Source: Curtobacterium sp. MCBA15_008 (lineage in GTDB: Bacteria > Actinomycetota > Actinomycetes > Actinomycetales > Microbacteriaceae). Taken from it: a stretch of DNA of 64,000 nucleotides. Made by a program: the position numbers and the translations under genes. Location of the stretch: the NCBI RefSeq assembly GCF_001865065.1, contig NZ_MJGN01000034.1:90054-154053 (forward strand). The letters are read 5' to 3'. The notes beneath the pieces were generated by a model. It was given only the letters and a program-made list of their open reading frames with translations, searched no databases and was not told the DNA's origin. Of this stretch, positions 17,220 to 27,463 are shown one piece after another (position 1 is the first letter of the stretch; every line of letters begins with the position of its first letter).

Positions 17220-17639
17220 TCAGCGCGGCCCGCGGTACAGCACGATCTGGGTGTTCCGCTGCGGCCGGGAGCCCGCCTTCAGCGAGATCGCCGCTCCGGT
17301 CGCCGTCGCCGCGAACACCCGCGCGCCCGGCCGGTTGATGAGCTGGTCGGCCAACGCCGTCTCGAGCTCCCGCACACGGTCGCGCAGTTCCTTGTTCTCG
17401 TTCTCGAGTTCGAGCACGCGCCGGATCCCCTCCAGCGACACCCCCTCGGACCCGAGGCGCGCGATCTCGCGCAGCTGCGCGATGTCGCGCATCGAGTACC
17501 GGCGGGACCCGCCGCGGGTCCGGCCAGGCACGACCAGGCCGAGCCGGTCGTACTGCCGCAGCGTCTGCGGGTGCATCTCCGCGAGCTCCGCCGCCACCGC
17601 GATCGCGAAGACGGGCGAGTTCTCGTCCATGTCGGTCAT
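17220..17639 (-). CDS. hspR: HspR heat-shock repressor (MerR family)
   Basis: A 139-residue repressor that binds HAIR operators with DnaK as co-repressor. The winged-helix MerR domain (residues 10-80) shows ELAEMHPQTLRQYDRLGLV and RTRGGSRRYSMRDIAQLREI. A Glu/Leu-rich coiled coil follows (VLELENENKELRDRVRELE, about 88-112) with a short basic tail. It is the last gene of dnaK-grpE-dnaJ-hspR, giving the usual autoregulatory loop. A hairpin at 17676-17732 separates it from dnaJ and may lower its transcription relative to the chaperones. HAIR sites are seen at dnaK and clpB. Confidence 0.95.
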   Translation of the reverse strand: MTDMDENSPVFAIAVAAELAEMHPQTLRQYDRLGLVVPGRTRGGSRRYSMRDIAQLREIARLGSEGVSLEGIRRVLELENENKELRDRVRELETALADQLINRPGARVFAATATGAAISLKAGSRPQRNTQIVLYRGPR

Positions 17640-17675
17640 GGCCAGTTCCTTTCCGTCGTCCGCGTGGATTGCAAA

Positions 17676-17732
17676 CCAGCCTGGAGGCTCGGCGAGCGTC
17701 CGTCAGGAAGCCGCGCCGTTCCTCCAGGCTGG
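17676..17732. terminator. Inverted repeat between dnaJ and hspR (GCCTGGAGGC family)
   Basis: The perfect 12-bp arms CCAGCCTGGAGG (17676-17687) and CCTCCAGGCTGG (17721-17732) enclose a 33-nt loop. In the operon direction it lies between dnaJ and hspR, so it could act as a partial terminator or RNA-processing site. Confidence 0.65.
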
Positions 17733-17756
17733 GTCTACTGCTGTTCTTCCGTGGTC

Positions 17757-18764
17757 CTAGCTGCGCGCCTTGGCGAGGAGGTCCTCGCGGGGATCCTCGT
17801 CCGGCAGTGCGGCCGCGAGCGCCTCGACGGCCTCGCGTGCCTTGTCGGACAGGTGCGACGGCACCGCGACCTGGACGGTGGCGAGCAGGTCGCCCGTCCC
17901 GTTCTTCGTCGTGACGCCGCGACCCTTCACCCGGAGAACTCGACCCGACGGCGTGCCGGGAGCGACCTTCAACTTGACGGGCTCGCCGCCGAGCGTCGGG
18001 ACCTGGATCGTCGCGCCGAGTGCTGCCTCCACGAACGTCACGGGGACGTCCAGGCGGAGGTTCTGCCCGTCGCGCTCGAACACCGGGTGCTTCCGGACGG
18101 TGACGGTGACCACGAGGTCGCCGGACTCGCCGCCGTCGGGCGACGGTTCCCCACGCCCTCGGAGCCGGATCTTCTGGCCGTCGGCGACGCCCGCGGGGAT
18201 GCGGACGTTCACCGGGCGGCCGTTGCCCTGCGAGAGCTTGACCGTGTCACCGGTGATGGCCGTCGTGAAGTCGAGCGTCGTCGTCGCGGTGACGTCGCGC
18301 CCCTTCGTCGGACCACCGAAGCCGCGGTAGCCGCCGGAGGGCTGGCCGAAGCCACCACCCGCGCCGCCACCGAACATCCCGCCGAGGATGTCCTCGAAGC
18401 CGCCGGCTCCGCCGCCGCCCTGGCCGAAGCGGACGCGTTGCCCGCCGCCCTGCTGGCCGAACATGCCGCCGAAGACGTCCTCGAAGCCACCGCCCTGGCC
18501 TCCGCCGCCCGCCGTGAAGCGAGCGCCGGAGCCCATGGCGCGGACCTGGTCGTACTCCTGGCGCTGCTCCTTGTCGGAGAGCACCGAGTACGCCTCGCTG
18601 ATCTCCTTGAAGCGGTTCTCGGCCGAAGCGTCACCCGGGTTGGAGTCCGGGTGGAACTGCCGCGCGAGCTTCCGGTAGGTCTTCTTCAGCTCAGCGTCAC
18701 TCGCCGTCTTGTCGACGCCGAGGACCTTGTAGAAGTCCTTGTCGAACCAGTCCTGACTGGCCAT
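17757..18764 (-). CDS. dnaJ: DnaJ-family co-chaperone without zinc finger (CbpA-like)
   Basis: A 335-residue J-protein that stimulates DnaK ATPase and delivers substrates. The J domain (about 10-75) has the HPD motif in [13 protein letters not shown] long Gly/Phe-rich linker (about 83-150) contains two similar GGFED(V/I)(F/L)GGMFG segments, followed by C-terminal domains I and II. The four CxxCxGxG zinc-finger repeats of classical DnaJ are absent, so it has the CbpA/type II layout despite lying in the dnaK operon. The start has a strong GGAGGAGG upstream, and it follows grpE by 23 bp. A second, zinc-finger DnaJ probably exists elsewhere in the genome. Confidence 0.93.
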   Translation of the reverse strand: MASQDWFDKDFYKVLGVDKTASDAELKKTYRKLARQFHPDSNPGDASAENRFKEISEAYSVLSDKEQRQEYDQVRAMGSGARFTAGGGGQGGGFEDVFGGMFGQQGGGQRVRFGQGGGGAGGFEDILGGMFGGGAGGGFGQPSGGYRGFGGPTKGRDVTATTTLDFTTAITGDTVKLSQGNGRPVNVRIPAGVADGQKIRLRGRGEPSPDGGESGDLVVTVTVRKHPVFERDGQNLRLDVPVTFVEAALGATIQVPTLGGEPVKLKVAPGTPSGRVLRVKGRGVTTKNGTGDLLATVQVAVPSHLSDKAREAVEALAAALPDEDPREDLLAKARS

Positions 18765-18787
18765 GAATCCCTACCTCCTCCCTGCGC

Positions 18788-19417
18788 TCAGGCCGGGACC
18801 GCCACCGCGACCTTGGCCGCGCGGAGCACGCGCTCGCCGAGCTTGTAGCCCGGCTCGACGACGTCCGCCACGGTCTGGCCGGTGGCGCCCGGGGTCGGGA
18901 GCTGCACGATCGCCTCGTGGATGTTCGGGTCGAAGGCCTCGCCCTTCTCGCCGATCTGCACGAGCTTGAACTTGTCGAAGCCGCCGCGGATCTTCTGGCC
19001 GATGACCTGCATGGGGCCTTCGGCCAGATCGCCGTGGGCCTCGGCGCGGGTCAGGTCGTCGAGCGCCGGCAGGAGTGCACGCACCACTTCGGCGATGGCG
19101 ACCTCGCGGTTGGCCTCGCGGTCGCGCTCGACGCGCTTCCGGAAGTTCACCAGCTCCGCCTGCGCACGGAGCATGTCCGCGCGCATCTCGGCGACGAGGT
19201 CACGGTCGGCCGTGGACAGCTTGTCCTCGGCCATCCCGCGAGCCGCATCCGCGAGCAGCGCCTCGTCCTCCGGGGAGAGGTCGTTCGCCGCGTCGGTCGG
19301 TACCTCGACGTCGGGGCCCTCGGCCTCGATCAGGTCCTCCGGCTGCTCGGCGTTGGTGGCGTCACCCTCGACCTGGGGTTCGTCCTCGTTGGGGACGTTG
19401 TCCTTGGGGTCCGTCAT
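18788..19417 (-). CDS. grpE: Nucleotide exchange factor GrpE
   Basis: A 209-residue DnaK nucleotide exchange factor. The acidic N-terminal tail of about 75 residues is low-complexity. A long helix follows (DMLRAQAELVNFRKRVERDR), and the beta domain contains EAFDPNIHEAIVQLPTPG and VVEPGYKLGERVLRAAKVAV. The ATG at 19417 is 2 bp after the dnaK stop, indicating tight operon coupling. It is controlled together with dnaK from the HAIR-regulated promoter near 21336-21382. Confidence 0.96.
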   Translation of the reverse strand: MTDPKDNVPNEDEPQVEGDATNAEQPEDLIEAEGPDVEVPTDAANDLSPEDEALLADAARGMAEDKLSTADRDLVAEMRADMLRAQAELVNFRKRVERDREANREVAIAEVVRALLPALDDLTRAEAHGDLAEGPMQVIGQKIRGGFDKFKLVQIGEKGEAFDPNIHEAIVQLPTPGATGQTVADVVEPGYKLGERVLRAAKVAVAVPA

Positions 19418-19419
19418 CG

Positions 19420-21288
<1,869 letters not shown>

Positions 21289-21335
21289 GTGTGGGTGCTC
21301 CTTCTGTCGTTGCTGTGGTGCTGAAGTCTGCCGGA

Positions 21336-21356
21336 CTTGCGTCCGATGGACTCAAC
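21336..21356. promoter_or_regulatory. HAIR operator (HspR site) at dnaK promoter
   Basis: CTTGCGT (21336-21342), 7 bp, then ACTCAAC (21350-21356) match CTTGAGT-N7-ACTCAAG at 12 of 14 positions. It overlaps the predicted dnaK -10 region. Confidence 0.85.
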
Positions 21357-21382
21357 TCTACTCCGGACAGGAGGCGCGTCAA
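21355..21382 (-). promoter_or_regulatory. Predicted dnaK promoter
   Basis: On the minus strand, TTGACG (21377-21382) and TAGAGT (21355-21360) are separated by 16 bp, close to the sigma-A consensus. The -10 box abuts the HAIR operator, as expected for HspR repression. Confidence 0.7.
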
Positions 21383-21458
21383 GTTCCGGAGCCGAAAGTT
21401 GCGTCGGAGAGGCGCAAGTTGGTACCACGACCTCGAGCACGACTCTCGGTTGCTATTT

Positions 21459-21490
21459 TTTATTTCAGATGCGAATATTGAAACTCCTGC
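21459..21490 (+). promoter_or_regulatory. AT-rich promoter region of the large repeat protein
   Basis: The patch CTATTTTTTATTTCAG followed by ATGCGAATATTGAAAC is far more AT-rich than its surroundings. It lies 37-68 bp upstream of the surface-protein start, where promoter elements are expected. Confidence 0.45.
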
Positions 21491-21526
21491 TCCGTTCTTC
21501 GTTGGAGCTTCACAGAGAGACCTCAC

Positions 21527-24500
21527 ATGTCACGTACACGCATCCCGAAGGCGATCGGGGCCACGGCACTGGCCGCGGCAACGATCGTCTCCGGCCTGTC
21601 CTTCGGTCCCGCAGCCATCGCCGCCCCCGCTCCCAAGGCATCCACGAGCGACACCTTCCAAGCAAAGGTCGTCATCTCGGACGGCTCGACCTGGTCCGGC
21701 CTCCTCAGCACCAACGAACGGCTGAACCTCGGGTCGGGAATCGGCAGCCTCAGAGCAGCGATGGGCACCCCAGCCTCCACCAACCTCAACGCCTCGGTAG
21801 CGGCTGCATCGCTCGTGACGCTCCCGAAGCCCGGCACACGAGGCGTCATCTCGGCGGACAATGGCGCGGTCTGCCTCCTTCCGGCAACCGTGACGGTCCC
21901 GAACGGCGTGACCATCAACACCCCGAACTGGTACCAGGGCGATGAGTGCCGCACTCCGGAGGGGCCGGGGGACGACTTCTTCTTGTGGACGGTCACGAGC
22001 GACGGCATCATCAAGAACGTCGGGACGGGGACGGGGCTGAACAGGGCAACGCCGTACGCCTTCTCCGCTGCCGGCTCCGGAACCCCGGCGACCGGTGATC
22101 CGGCGTTCGAGGACCAGATCCGCACGCTCACTGCGAAGGTGGATGGGTCGGTTGATTTCGCGAGCCGGTCTGCGAAGGTGGTCGGTACCGCGGCAGCGAA
22201 CAGTGTCGTGAAGGTGAACAACACGCTCGATGTCGCCGTGGGCGCGGACGGGAAGTGGTCCACCACGGTCACGGGCCTGAAGTTTGGTGACAACGCGTTC
22301 ACGTTCGATGAGTACCGCGACGGCGCGAAGACCTCCACGGTCAAGCTGAACGTTCCGCTCACTGCAGACGCCATCCCGCTGGTTGCGGTGTCGGGTGCTT
22401 CCCGGTACGCGGACGCGGACGGCAAGAACCACTACACGTACACCATCACGGGTGTCCCGAAAGCGACGGTGCAGCACGGTACGCCGGGCGGCACGTGGTA
22501 CGAGCTCGGCACGATCGGCGCGTCGGGCACGACGACGTTCACCTCGGATCGGGGCGTGAACTCGGGCACGTTCGAGTTCCGTCAGCTCGTTGACGGGAAC
22601 GCGTCGGCGAAGACGTCCTACAACATGAGTTCCGCGACCGTCGCGCTACCGAAGATCGAGGTGACCAAGGTCGTCCGGCAGAAGAACTCCGCCGGCACGT
22701 GGGTCTACAAGTACACCGTCAAGGGCCTTGCCGGAGCGACCGTGGAGAACGGCGCGCCGAGCCAGCCGTGGGGCTCGATCGGGACGATCGGGTCGACCGG
22801 GACCAGCACGCTGGAGACCACCAGCGGTGCGCTGTCGGGTAACTACGAGTTCCGTCAGGTCCTCAACAACCAGTCCTCGGGCAAGACGATCGTCGACATG
22901 AGCACCGCGACCGAGGCGCTCGGCCCGGTCTCGGTGACGAAGATCGAACGCATCGAGACCGCGTCCGGGAACTCCTACAAGTACACCGTCACCGGCGCCG
23001 CAGGCGCCACCGTGCAGAACGGTTCCCCCTCCGGCGCCTGGGGCGATGTCGGTGAGATCGGCACCAGCGGCACAACGACCTTCACCACCACCCGTGGTGC
23101 GGTCTCGGGCAAGTACGAGTTCCGGCAGGTCCTCGGCACGGCCACGTCCGCGAAGACGACCGTCGACATGGGCGACGCCGTCGTCACCGTCGAGGCACCG
23201 AAGGTCACCCGCATCGTGCGGCAGGTCGACGAGTCGGGCACGAAGTACGTCTACACCATCCAGGGTGTCGCCGACGCTGAGGTGCAAAACGGTGCACCCA
23301 ACGGCGGGTGGAGCGGCATCGGCAAGCTGGACGGCAACGGCCGGGGCACGTTCACCACCACCCGCGGCGCCACGTCGGGCAACTACGACTTCCGACAGGT
23401 GTCCGGCTCCGCGGTCTCGGCCAAGACGGTCGTCGACATGAGCACCGCCACCGTCGAGCTCAGCAAGGTCGCCATCACCAGCGCCTCGAGCTACACCGCA
23501 GCGGACGGCAGCACCCGCTACGTGTACGAGGTCACCGGCATTCCCGGTGCAACGGTTGAGAACACCACCCCGATCGGGATGATGTTCGAATCGATCGGCA
23601 TGATCGGTACCGACGGCACCGCCGTCATCGACACCGACCGCGGCGCCACGTCGGGCACCTACAACTTCCGCCAGACCCTGCACGACGCCGCGTCCGATCC
23701 CACCACTGTCAACATGTCCGACGTTGTCGAGCAGCACGAACTCACCGTCGCAGCGACCGGCCCCGCCGACGAGGACGCCCGCACCGTCGAGGTCGAGGGC
23801 ACCGCCGTGCCGAAGTCCACGGTCCACGTCGGCCAGCAGCAGTTCACCACGAACGCCAAGGGAAAGTGGACCGGCACGGTGAAGAACCTCGCCGCCGGCT
23901 CCAACGACCTCACCTTCACGATGGTCATCAACGACATCGAGCGGAAGTCCGTGAACCTCACGGTCGATCTCAGCGCGCCGGTCGTGGATCCGGCGGGTTC
24001 GGTGTCGTTCGACGAGGACGTTTCGAAGAGGGCCACGGTCTCGGGTACGGGCGCTGACGGCGCGACGATCAAGCTGTTCGACGACGCCACCGACAAGCAG
24101 ATCGGCACCGCGCAGGTCGCCGGTGGGACGTGGCGGACCACGATCGACGCGATCGGCGTGGGCTCGCACACCATCCGCATCGAGCAGACCGGTATCGACG
24201 GCACCCAGACCGCGATGACCACGGCCGACTTCGGCCAGGCCGCGACGATCACCTCCCCGGCTCCGGGGAAGGTCACCCCGGGCATGGTCACCGTCTCCGG
24301 CAACGGCCAGGACGGCGCCGCGATCGCGGTGAAGGCCGGCGGCAAGACGGTGAACACCACCGTCCAGAACGGCACGTTCTCCGCGCAGATCGAGATCCCG
24401 GGCTCCACCGACCCCGCTACGATCACCGTCGAGCAGCACTCCAAGGGCAACCTGCGCACCACCACGACCGTCCAGGTCACCGGTGAAGGTGCCCAGCAGC

Positions 24501-25312
24501 TCGTTCCGGTCACGATCACCAGCCCGAGCACCTACGTCAACGGCAAGGCCATCGAGGTCACCGGCACCGCGTCCCCCTACGCCACCGTCGACATCTCGAC
24601 CCAGTGGAACACCATCAAGACCGTCACCGCCGACAAGGACGGCAACTGGTCCTTCTGGCGCGGCTTCGGTCCCGACGTGCTCTACACCCTCACCGCCAAG
24701 CAGACGCTGACCGACGGGCAGACCTCCACCTCCCCCGCGGTCACCCTCAGCCCCGAGGGCAGCAACTTCAACGCACCGGTCGCCATCACCGGACCGTCTG
24801 ACGGGCTCTACAACCCGTCCAGCGGCGGCAACCGGGTCACCGGCACCGCGGCGTCCAACGCCACCGTCGAGATCAGCTCCCAGTGGGGCGCGATCAAGAC
24901 CGTGAAGGCCGACGCCATGGGCAAGTGGGAGTTCTACCGCGGCTTCGGCCCGGACGCTGTCTACAAGCTCACCGCGAAGCAGACCCGCGTCGACGGCACG
25001 AGCAGCACCTCCGCCGTGTTCACCCTCTCCCCTGCCGCGTCCCAGATCTCGCCCGTCGTGATCACCGGACCGACCGAGGGCTACCAGCCCACCGGCGCCA
25101 CCCACGTCACCGGCACCGCCAGCTCCAACGCAACCGTCGTGATCAAGCACCAGTGGGGCACCGCGGCAACGGTCACGGCCAACGCCAACGGCAAGTGGGA
25201 GTTCTACCGCGGCTTCGGACCCGACGTCACCTACACCCTGACCGCGGAACAGACCCGCACCGACGGCACCACCACCACCTCCACCCCCTTCACCCTCACC
25301 CCCAAGAAGTAA
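21527..25312 (+). CDS. Large secreted repeat/Ig-like surface protein
   Basis: A 1261-residue exported protein with an N-terminal signal peptide (about residues 1-33, ending FGPAAIAAPAP). An unrecognised domain to about residue 180 is followed by a short Ig-like module. Five 88-91-residue repeats follow (starts near 22382, 22652, 22924, 23198, 23464), each with (Y/V)YTVxG, GATVxNGxP, GTxTFTT, SGxYxFRQV and SAKTxVDM. Ig-like modules come next (about 23741-24500), then three C-terminal repeats (24506, 24776, 25052) with the motif KWEFYRGFGPD. There is no LPXTG sorting signal or C-terminal membrane helix, so it is secreted or held non-covalently. It lies just upstream of a Wzc-like kinase, which suggests a role in the capsule or biofilm matrix. 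Five-domain repeats of this kind were not recognised as a named family. The start has GAGAGACC upstream, a modest ribosome-binding site. Confidence 0.85.
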   Translation: MSRTRIPKAIGATALAAATIVSGLSFGPAAIAAPAPKASTSDTFQAKVVISDGSTWSGLLSTNERLNLGSGIGSLRAAMGTPASTNLNASVAAASLVTLPKPGTRGVISADNGAVCLLPATVTVPNGVTINTPNWYQGDECRTPEGPGDDFFLWTVTSDGIIKNVGTGTGLNRATPYAFSAAGSGTPATGDPAFEDQIRTLTAKVDGSVDFASRSAKVVGTAAANSVVKVNNTLDVAVGADGKWSTTVTGLKFGDNAFTFDEYRDGAKTSTVKLNVPLTADAIPLVAVSGASRYADADGKNHYTYTITGVPKATVQHGTPGGTWYELGTIGASGTTTFTSDRGVNSGTFEFRQLVDGNASAKTSYNMSSATVALPKIEVTKVVRQKNSAGTWVYKYTVKGLAGATVENGAPSQPWGSIGTIGSTGTSTLETTSGALSGNYEFRQVLNNQSSGKTIVDMSTATEALGPVSVTKIERIETASGNSYKYTVTGAAGATVQNGSPSGAWGDVGEIGTSGTTTFTTTRGAVSGKYEFRQVLGTATSAKTTVDMGDAVVTVEAPKVTRIVRQVDESGTKYVYTIQGVADAEVQNGAPNGGWSGIGKLDGNGRGTFTTTRGATSGNYDFRQVSGSAVSAKTVVDMSTATVELSKVAITSASSYTAADGSTRYVYEVTGIPGATVENTTPIGMMFESIGMIGTDGTAVIDTDRGATSGTYNFRQTLHDAASDPTTVNMSDVVEQHELTVAATGPADEDARTVEVEGTAVPKSTVHVGQQQFTTNAKGKWTGTVKNLAAGSNDLTFTMVINDIERKSVNLTVDLSAPVVDPAGSVSFDEDVSKRATVSGTGADGATIKLFDDATDKQIGTAQVAGGTWRTTIDAIGVGSHTIRIEQTGIDGTQTAMTTADFGQAATITSPAPGKVTPGMVTVSGNGQDGAAIAVKAGGKTVNTTVQNGTFSAQIEIPGSTDPATITVEQHSKGNLRTTTTVQVTGEGAQQLVPVTITSPSTYVNGKAIEVTGTASPYATVDISTQWNTIKTVTADKDGNWSFWRGFGPDVLYTLTAKQTLTDGQTSTSPAVTLSPEGSNFNAPVAITGPSDGLYNPSSGGNRVTGTAASNATVEISSQWGAIKTVKADAMGKWEFYRGFGPDAVYKLTAKQTRVDGTSSTSAVFTLSPAASQISPVVITGPTEGYQPTGATHVTGTASSNATVVIKHQWGTAATVTANANGKWEFYRGFGPDVTYTLTAEQTRTDGTTTTSTPFTLTPKK

Positions 25313-25335
25313 CACCCACCACCAACACCGCCGGA

Positions 25336-25370
25336 CAGGGCGCCCACACCACCCAGGTGCGGGCGCCCTG
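25336..25370 (+). terminator. Hairpin after the large surface protein
   Basis: The arms CAGGGCGCCC (25336-25345) and GGGCGCCCTG (25361-25370) have an additional inner CACC/GGTG pairing. It lies 24 bp after the stop and is followed by CCCTTGT. Confidence 0.85.
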
Positions 25371-25391
25371 CCCTTGTCGCATATGCAAGCA

Positions 25392-25409
25392 TGTGATATA
25401 TTTATCACA
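25392..25409. promoter_or_regulatory. 18-bp AT-rich palindrome upstream of the tyrosine kinase gene
   Basis: TGTGATATATTTATCACA is a perfect palindrome with 7-base arms around 4 bases, 28 bp upstream of the GTG start. It is the most AT-rich stretch of the neighbourhood. The symmetry suggests a dimeric regulator site, possibly overlapping the -10 box. Confidence 0.65.
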
Positions 25410-25436
25410 CACGCCCGACGCGACCAAGGGAAACCC

Positions 25437-26855
25437 GTGACTCTTCTCGATTTCTTGCACCTCGTCCAGCGCTCCTGGCGAAGCCTGGTGGTCATCGTCA
25501 TCCTCGGCATCACGGCGGGGATCGCCGTGACGGTCGCCGTTCCTCCGCTCTACCAAGCACAGTCCGAGCTCTTCGTCTCCGTGCTCGCCCGGGGTGACGA
25601 CACCTCGCAGGTCGTCCAGGGGAGCAGCGCCGCGCAACAGAAGGTGACGTCGTACGTCGAGGTGGTCCGTAGTGCCAGCGTTCTCCAGCCCGTGATCGAG
25701 GAGCTGCACCTCGACACCGATGTGGAGTCTCTGGCGGACCGCATCTCGGCAACGTCGCCGGCGAACAGCGTCCTGATCGACATCTCCGTCCTCGATGAGC
25801 AGCCGCGGCGGGCCGAGCGCATCGCGGCTGCGGTGTCCCAGAGCCTGGCGCACGTCGTCACGACGGAACTTGAGCGACCGTCAGAAGGTGGCCCCTCGCT
25901 CGTCGGTATCAAGGTGATCCAGCCGCCCGCGCTCCCGAAGACCGCGGCGTCACCGAACCTCGCCAAGAACCTCGCTCTCGGCGTGGTGGGCGGGCTCGCG
26001 CTCGGAGTCGCTTTCGTGCTCCTCCGACACCTGCTCGACAACCGGGTGCGATCACGGGAAGACGTGGAGTCGGTCACGTCCACCCCGATCCTCGGCGACA
26101 TCGCGCTCGATCCCGCAGCGAAGGCGTCGTCACTCATCGTGCAGACGGACCCACGCAATCCCGGGGCCGAAGCCTTCCGAGCACTCCGTACGAACGTCCA
26201 GTTCGTCGACCTCGGCGGCACACGACGCGCGTTCACCATCACGTCGGCGCTCCCGTCCGAGGGCAAGTCGACGACCGCGGCGAACCTCGCGCTCGCGCTC
26301 GCCGAGACCGGGGCGAAGGTCGCCCTCGTGGACGCCGATCTGCGACGACCGCGCATCGCCGACATGCTCGGGGTCGAGGGATCGGTCGGGCTCACCGACC
26401 TCCTGATCGGGCACGCCGAGCTCGACGACGTCCTCGTCCCGTGGGGGCTCGGAGGACTCCGCGTCCTCCCGTCCGGCAGCATCCCACCGAACCCGAGCGA
26501 GCTCCTCGCAAGCGAGGCGATGTTGCAGCTCGTCGAGTCACTCACCCGCGACCACGACGCAGTGATCATCGATGCTCCTCCGCTGCTGCCTGTGACCGAC
26601 GCAGCGATCCTGAGTCGACTCACCAACGGCGCGCTCGTCGTGTCAGCGGCCGGCCGCGCGACCCGGCCGCAACTCCGGAGCGCCCTCGAGACCCTCGACA
26701 ACATCGGTGGCCGCGCGCTGGGCATCGTGCTCACCATGCGGCGACGGAAGGACCGCGCAGCAGGCGCGTACTACGCCTACTCGGGTGACGCTCCGAGGCA
26801 CATCTCCACCGACGCACCCGACCGAGGCCGTCGCGCCGCAGACGAACCAGCGTGA
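25437..26855 (+). CDS. Polysaccharide co-polymerase / tyrosine autokinase (Wzc/CpsCD-like)
   Basis: A 472-residue membrane protein that controls export and chain length of exopolysaccharide. The N-terminal Wzz domain has one membrane helix at about residues 17-40 (LVVIVILGITAGIAVTVAV), an extracytoplasmic loop, and a second helix near 180-200. The cytoplasmic BY-kinase domain has Walker A LPSEGKSTT (near residue 272), Walker A' ALVDADLRRPRI and Walker B VIIDAPPLLP. The tail contains two adjacent tyrosines plus another (AGAYYAYSG), a short version of the autophosphorylated tyrosine cluster. The GTG at 25437 has AAGGGA upstream. It partners functionally with the polymerase and flippase at 52.7-55.3 kb, although it is not linked to them. 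Confidence 0.92.
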   Translation: MTLLDFLHLVQRSWRSLVVIVILGITAGIAVTVAVPPLYQAQSELFVSVLARGDDTSQVVQGSSAAQQKVTSYVEVVRSASVLQPVIEELHLDTDVESLADRISATSPANSVLIDISVLDEQPRRAERIAAAVSQSLAHVVTTELERPSEGGPSLVGIKVIQPPALPKTAASPNLAKNLALGVVGGLALGVAFVLLRHLLDNRVRSREDVESVTSTPILGDIALDPAAKASSLIVQTDPRNPGAEAFRALRTNVQFVDLGGTRRAFTITSALPSEGKSTTAANLALALAETGAKVALVDADLRRPRIADMLGVEGSVGLTDLLIGHAELDDVLVPWGLGGLRVLPSGSIPPNPSELLASEAMLQLVESLTRDHDAVIIDAPPLLPVTDAAILSRLTNGALVVSAAGRATRPQLRSALETLDNIGGRALGIVLTMRRRKDRAAGAYYAYSGDAPRHISTDAPDRGRRAADEPA

Positions 26856-26926
26856 CCGAGCGGCTCGCCAGATCCACGCAACGCTCACGAACCGATCGAA
26901 CAGTACAGAACCCATTGGAGGACACC

Positions 26927-27367
26927 ATGACCCGCACCGCACACCTGAAGACCATCGTCGCGCTCTGCGTCGGCGCAGCAGCCGCGCTGACGCTCGCCGG
27001 CTGCTCGGCGGCAGACGGTGGGAAGGCAAGCGCGAAGCCCACGGCGAGCGCGAGCTCGAGCGCCGAGACCGTCGACTACGGGAAGTGCATCGACGGCCAA
27101 CTCACGGTGCTCGCATCGAAGGCGGCGACAGGCAAGGCCGTACAGGTCGCCGACTGCGCTTCCATCGCCATCGTGGACGTCCCGAAGAAGGGTGTGACGT
27201 TCGCGATCGGGACCACCGACAAGCTGGTCGTCGAGGGCAGCGACATCACGCTGAGCGTCGAGTCCGCCAAGTCGATCATCATCCCGGGCAGCCGGAACAC
27301 CATCACCCACGGTGGCGAGTCCACCGTGGAGGACCTGGGGAGCGACAACACCGTGTCCAGGGCCTGA
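26927..27367 (+). CDS. DUF3060-type lipoprotein
   Basis: A 146-residue exported lipoprotein. The signal peptide ends in the lipobox LTLAGC (lipidated Cys near residue 25), followed by a Ser/Ala/Lys-rich spacer. The short beta-helical domain is made of hydrophobic repeats (KLVVEGSDITLSVES, KSIIIPGSRNTITH, DLGSDNTVS), typical of DUF3060, which mycobacteria and other actinobacteria often carry in cell-wall lipoproteins. The ATG at 26927 is preceded by GGAGG. It follows the tyrosine kinase by 71 bp and ends at a strong palindrome, so it may be co-transcribed with the kinase. Its function is unknown. Confidence 0.85.
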   Translation: MTRTAHLKTIVALCVGAAAALTLAGCSAADGGKASAKPTASASSSAETVDYGKCIDGQLTVLASKAATGKAVQVADCASIAIVDVPKKGVTFAIGTTDKLVVEGSDITLSVESAKSIIIPGSRNTITHGGESTVEDLGSDNTVSRA

Positions 27368-27382
27368 CCGCAGCGACCACAC

Positions 27383-27420
27383 CGGCGAAGGCCGTCCACG
27401 ATCGTGGACGGCCTTCGCCG
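27383..27420 (+). terminator. 38-bp perfect palindrome after DUF3060 gene
   Basis: The arms CGGCGAAGGCCGTCCACG (27383-27400) and its complement (27403-27420) have only two bases between them. It lies 15 bp after the stop and probably terminates the kinase-lipoprotein unit. Confidence 0.8.
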
Positions 27421-27463
27421 TCCCGCAGGCCGAGGTCCTCGACTCCATCGGTATCGTCGAGGG

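Noticed and set aside
22646-25513. Long open frame of 955 codons on the strand opposite the surface-protein and kinase genes
   Set aside because: It is antisense to two well-supported genes and is a consequence of high-GC codon bias; it has no ribosome-binding site or domain.
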